Part shown: piece by piece, positions 4,252 through 6,038 of the stretch | Position numbering within the stretch: position 1 is the stretch's first letter | How the letters are laid out: each line of letters opens with the position of its first letter | Source of the DNA: an uncultured Pseudomonadota bacterium | Lineage (GTDB): Bacteria > Pseudomonadota > Alphaproteobacteria > Rs-D84 | Assembly (NCBI GenBank): GCA_947165335.1 | Contig: CAMVAB010000047.1 | Coordinates: 1-6,038 of the forward strand | Direction: 5' to 3' | DNA length: 6,038 bases | Made by a program: the position numbers and the translations under genes | Notes under the pieces: model-generated | What the model was told of the DNA's origin: nothing | The model's input: the letters and a program-made list of their open reading frames with translations, nothing else | Database searches by the model: none

Positions 4252-4455
4252 TTATTTCGCAGCATTCAACTTAGTTTTTACACGTGCAATTTCGCGGCGA
4301 GTTTTACGCAAAACATGTGTTTTTGGCAATTGACCCGCAGCCAGTTGAAAGCGTTGATTCATTTGTTCTTTTTTCAAATCAACCAATTTGCTCTGCAAAG
4401 CTTCCTTTGTCAAAGCTTCTTTTTCGGCTGTTTTTGCTGTTTTCTTTTCTGCCAT
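4252..4455 (-). CDS. rpmC: 50S ribosomal protein L29
   Basis: L29 is a small helical protein beside the peptide exit tunnel, next to L23, where the signal recognition particle and trigger factor dock. The 67-residue product has the usual core LVDLKKEQMNQRFQLAAGQL (24-43) followed by REIARVKTKL (54-63). The N-terminus differs from the usual MKAKEIR-type start: it is a lysine- and alanine-rich stretch, MAEKKTAKTAEKEA. The ATG at 4455 has AAAAGG with a 9-base spacer, 27 bases after rplP, and no better in-frame start is evident. Confidence 0.95.
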   Translation of the reverse strand: MAEKKTAKTAEKEALTKEALQSKLVDLKKEQMNQRFQLAAGQLPKTHVLRKTRREIARVKTKLNAAK

Positions 4456-4482
4456 ATCTTCAAACCTTTTGCACTTGTATTA

Positions 4483-4896
4483 TTAGTTTACTTTGCGTTC
4501 TACAATTTTTGTCTTAACTGGCAATTTTGCAGCAGCCAATGCAAATGCTTCATATGCGATTTCTGGTTTAACACCATCTAATTCGAACATGATGCGGCCT
4601 GGTTTAACGCGGCAAATCCAGTATTCAACAGCACCTTTACCTTTACCCATACGAACACCACCTGGTTTCGCTGTTACAGGAACATCTGGGAAAATACGAA
4701 TCCATAATTTACCCATACGTTTCATGTGACGGGTGATAGCACGACGTGCTGCTTCTATCTGACGTGCAGTTACACGTTCAGGAGACATTGCTTTCAATCC
4801 AAACGACCCAAAAGCTAATTCACTTCCACCTTTGGCAGTTCCGTGAATACGACCTTTGTGCTGTTTGCGAAATTTTGTTTTATTTGGCATTAACAT
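4483..4896 (-). CDS. rplP: 50S ribosomal protein L16
   Basis: L16 is a late-assembly protein at the tRNA A site of the large subunit and is needed for the peptidyl-transferase region to mature. The 137-residue product matches the family end to end: KFRKQHKGRIHG (8-19), RVTARQIEAARRAITRHMKR (41-60), WIRIFPDVPVTAKP (65-78), VRMGKGKG (81-88) and VKPGRIMFELDGV (97-109). The sequence looks strongly alphaproteobacterial. The ATG at 4896 is chosen over the one at 4890 because AAAGG lies 8 bases before it. That site sits in the loop of an AU-only inverted repeat. Confidence 0.97.
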   Translation of the reverse strand: MLMPNKTKFRKQHKGRIHGTAKGGSELAFGSFGLKAMSPERVTARQIEAARRAITRHMKRMGKLWIRIFPDVPVTAKPGGVRMGKGKGAVEYWICRVKPGRIMFELDGVKPEIAYEAFALAAAKLPVKTKIVERKVN

Positions 4897-4897
4897 G

Positions 4898-4918
4898 ATT
4901 AAAACCTTTGATTTTAAT
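4898..4918 (-). promoter_or_regulatory. rplP ribosome-binding site inside a hairpin loop
   Basis: ATTAAAA and TTTTAAT form a perfect 7-bp inverted repeat whose 7-base loop contains the AAAGG Shine-Dalgarno site (4909-4905). The stem ends one base before the ATG. It is made only of A-U pairs, so it would be weak. The arrangement would display the ribosome-binding site in a loop. Confidence 0.35.
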
Positions 4919-4920
4919 TA

Positions 4921-5622
4921 TTATTTGCTTTTCTTTTCGCTGCTGCCGGCATATTCAGTCGGACGCGCCATTTCAGACGCCAGCTTTTCTTTGTTTACAA
5001 CATCACCAGTGTAAATCCAAACTTTAACGCCGATAACACCGTATGTTGTTTTGGCCTGAATTGCCGCATAATCGATATCTGCACGTAATGTGTGCAAAGG
5101 AATACGGCCTTCACGGATTTGTTCACTGCGCGCAATTTCTGCACCATTTAAACGACCAGAACACATCACTTTGATACCCTGGGCGCCTGCTTTTTGAGCA
5201 TTTTGAATAGCTTTTTTCATAGCGCGTTTGAACGAAACACGACCTTCGATTTGTTGTGCGATATTTTGCGCAACCAATTGCGCATTCAAATCTGGACGAC
5301 GAACTTCATATATATTGACAACAACTTGATCGTTCTTGACCAATTTTTTGATATCGTTACGCAATGTTTCAATATCTGCACCATTTTTACCAATAATCAT
5401 ACCTGGACGTGATGTGTGGATAGTAACAACTACTTTCTTTGCAAAACGTTCAATAACGACTTTGGCTAATCCTGCTTTCTTTAATTTCTTTTCAACGAAT
5501 TTACGAATTTTAACATCTTCTGCAAGCAATGCTGCATAATCTTTTTTACCAGCAATCCAGCGAGAATCTGTAATCTTGTTAATAAATTCGCGTAATGAAA
5601 TTGGTGATACTTTCTGTCCCAT
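4921..5622 (-). CDS. rpsC: 30S ribosomal protein S3
   Basis: S3 is a head protein of the small subunit that lines the mRNA entry tunnel and helps unwind mRNA. The 233-residue product equals the E. coli length. It has the MGQKVSPISLR start and a type II KH domain with the GxxG loop GKNG (78-81). It also has YEVRRPDLNAQLVAQNIAQQ (105-124) and the C-terminal domain with SGRLNGAEIARSE (155-167) and VWIYTGD (201-207). An in-frame GTG at 5631 would add three residues. The ATG at 5622 is preferred for the family-typical start and GGAG 8 bases upstream. It follows rplV by 16 bases. Confidence 0.97.
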   Translation of the reverse strand: MGQKVSPISLREFINKITDSRWIAGKKDYAALLAEDVKIRKFVEKKLKKAGLAKVVIERFAKKVVVTIHTSRPGMIIGKNGADIETLRNDIKKLVKNDQVVVNIYEVRRPDLNAQLVAQNIAQQIEGRVSFKRAMKKAIQNAQKAGAQGIKVMCSGRLNGAEIARSEQIREGRIPLHTLRADIDYAAIQAKTTYGVIGVKVWIYTGDVVNKEKLASEMARPTEYAGSSEKKSK

Positions 5623-5630
5623 TTTTTTCA

Positions 5631-5634
5631 CTCC
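5631..5634 (-). promoter_or_regulatory. Shine-Dalgarno site deciding the rpsC start
   Basis: GGAG on the minus strand lies 8 bases before the ATG at 5622. Its last G is the first base of the in-frame GTG at 5631, so the GTG is best read as part of the ribosome-binding site. Confidence 0.7.
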
Positions 5635-5638
5635 ACTT

Positions 5639-6037
5639 TTATTTTGTTACTTTTTTTGTAGTTTTTTTCTTTTCAGGAGCCGCCCCACTTTCCAAAACGA
5701 TTGTCAAATTAGAAAATGGTTTCAAAATTGGACGAGCACTTCCACGAGGTCCTGCCATAATACGTTTCATTGTCAACGCTTTGCCACACCAAATTTCTTT
5801 GATGAACAATGTATCGACAGACAAGTTTTTATTGTGTTCTGCATTTGCAACAGCAGACAACAATGTTTTCAAAACTTCGTCAGAAACGCGTTTCTTAGAA
5901 AACTTTAAAACGTCAACGGCACGGTCAACTGGCAAGCCGCGAACCATATCACAAACCAGATTTAATTTCTGGTGGCTGATGCGAATCATTTTATTGAACG
6001 CACGAACCTGATTGTCTTTTATTCCATATCTTGTCAT
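5639..6037 (-). CDS. rplV: 50S ribosomal protein L22
   Basis: L22 contacts all domains of 23S rRNA, and its long beta-hairpin lines the peptide exit tunnel at the constriction where macrolides bind. The product as read is 132 residues. It has the helical MIRISHQKLNLVCDMVRG (17-34), LLSAVANAEHN (59-69) and the tunnel hairpin TMKRIMAGPRGSARPILKP (89-107), then FSNLTIVL. The last dozen residues are a lysine- and threonine-rich tail, PEKKKTTKKVTK. The ATG at 6037 is one base from the window edge, so its ribosome-binding site cannot be seen and a start further upstream is possible. Normally rpsS precedes it. Confidence 0.93.
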   Translation of the reverse strand: MTRYGIKDNQVRAFNKMIRISHQKLNLVCDMVRGLPVDRAVDVLKFSKKRVSDEVLKTLLSAVANAEHNKNLSVDTLFIKEIWCGKALTMKRIMAGPRGSARPILKPFSNLTIVLESGAAPEKKKTTKKVTK

Positions 6038-6038
6038 A

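Noticed and set aside
3882..4274. Plus-strand open frame of 130 codons with hydrophobic stretches opposite rpsQ
   Set aside because: It looks membrane-like only because it reads AT-rich antisense DNA. The region is explained by rpsQ and its flanking gaps on the minus strand.
4663..4676. Third occurrence of the CTGTTA hairpin motif, inside rplP
   Set aside because: Only the plus strand has CGCTGTTACAGG here. It lies in conserved L16 coding sequence (PVTAKP) and the flanks do not form a matching stem.
5595..6011. Plus-strand open frame of 138 codons opposite rplV and rpsC
   Set aside because: It is the antisense shadow of rplV and the rpsC start. The phenylalanine runs come from the complement of lysine codons.

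Overview
The window is a block of ribosomal-protein genes, the S10-spc cluster, with every gene on the minus strand. Read in the direction of transcription (from base 6038 down to base 1) the order is rplV, rpsC, rplP, rpmC, rpsQ, rplN, rplX, rplE, rpsN, rpsH, rplF, rplR, rpsE and the first 26 codons of rplO. Thirteen genes appear complete, although the rplV start lies one base from the window edge. rplO is cut by the left edge. I saw no mobile element, CRISPR array, tRNA or rRNA gene.

The proteins look alphaproteobacterial. This rests on remembered family sequences, not a search: L16 (GRIHG near residue 16, the RQIEAARRAITRHMKR helix), S17 (KKYKAHDENN), L24 (REAPIHVSNVAL) and the long 100-residue S14 without zinc-ribbon cysteines. 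DNA is AT-rich, roughly 40% G+C by eye, unlike most free-living GC-rich members. A host-associated or uncultured AT-rich lineage is a reasonable guess, but the genus cannot be named.

Bases 3796-6037 (rplV to rpsQ) correspond to the end of the E. coli S10 operon, and bases 1-3795 (rplN to rplO) to the spc operon. The two are fused here without a recognisable terminator. The products are large-subunit proteins L22, L16, L29, L14, L24, L5, L6, L18 and L15 and small-subunit proteins S3, S17, S14, S8 and S5. All 13 visible stop codons are TAA, and every gene whose leader lies in the window has a purine-rich Shine-Dalgarno site 6-9 nt before its start. Four starts need trimming from the longest open frame: rpsC, rplN, rplX and rpsE.

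Two things stand out. First, rpmD (L30), which normally lies between rpsE and rplO, is absent; the 79-base gap instead holds a promoter-like sequence over a palindrome. Second, the longer gaps carry small hairpins just upstream of the Shine-Dalgarno site. Two of these, before rplE (L5) and rplR (L18), share an identical CTGTTA loop, covarying stems and nearly identical spacing to the start codon. L5 and L18 are both 5S rRNA-binding proteins, so a shared post-transcriptional control element is an attractive but untested idea.
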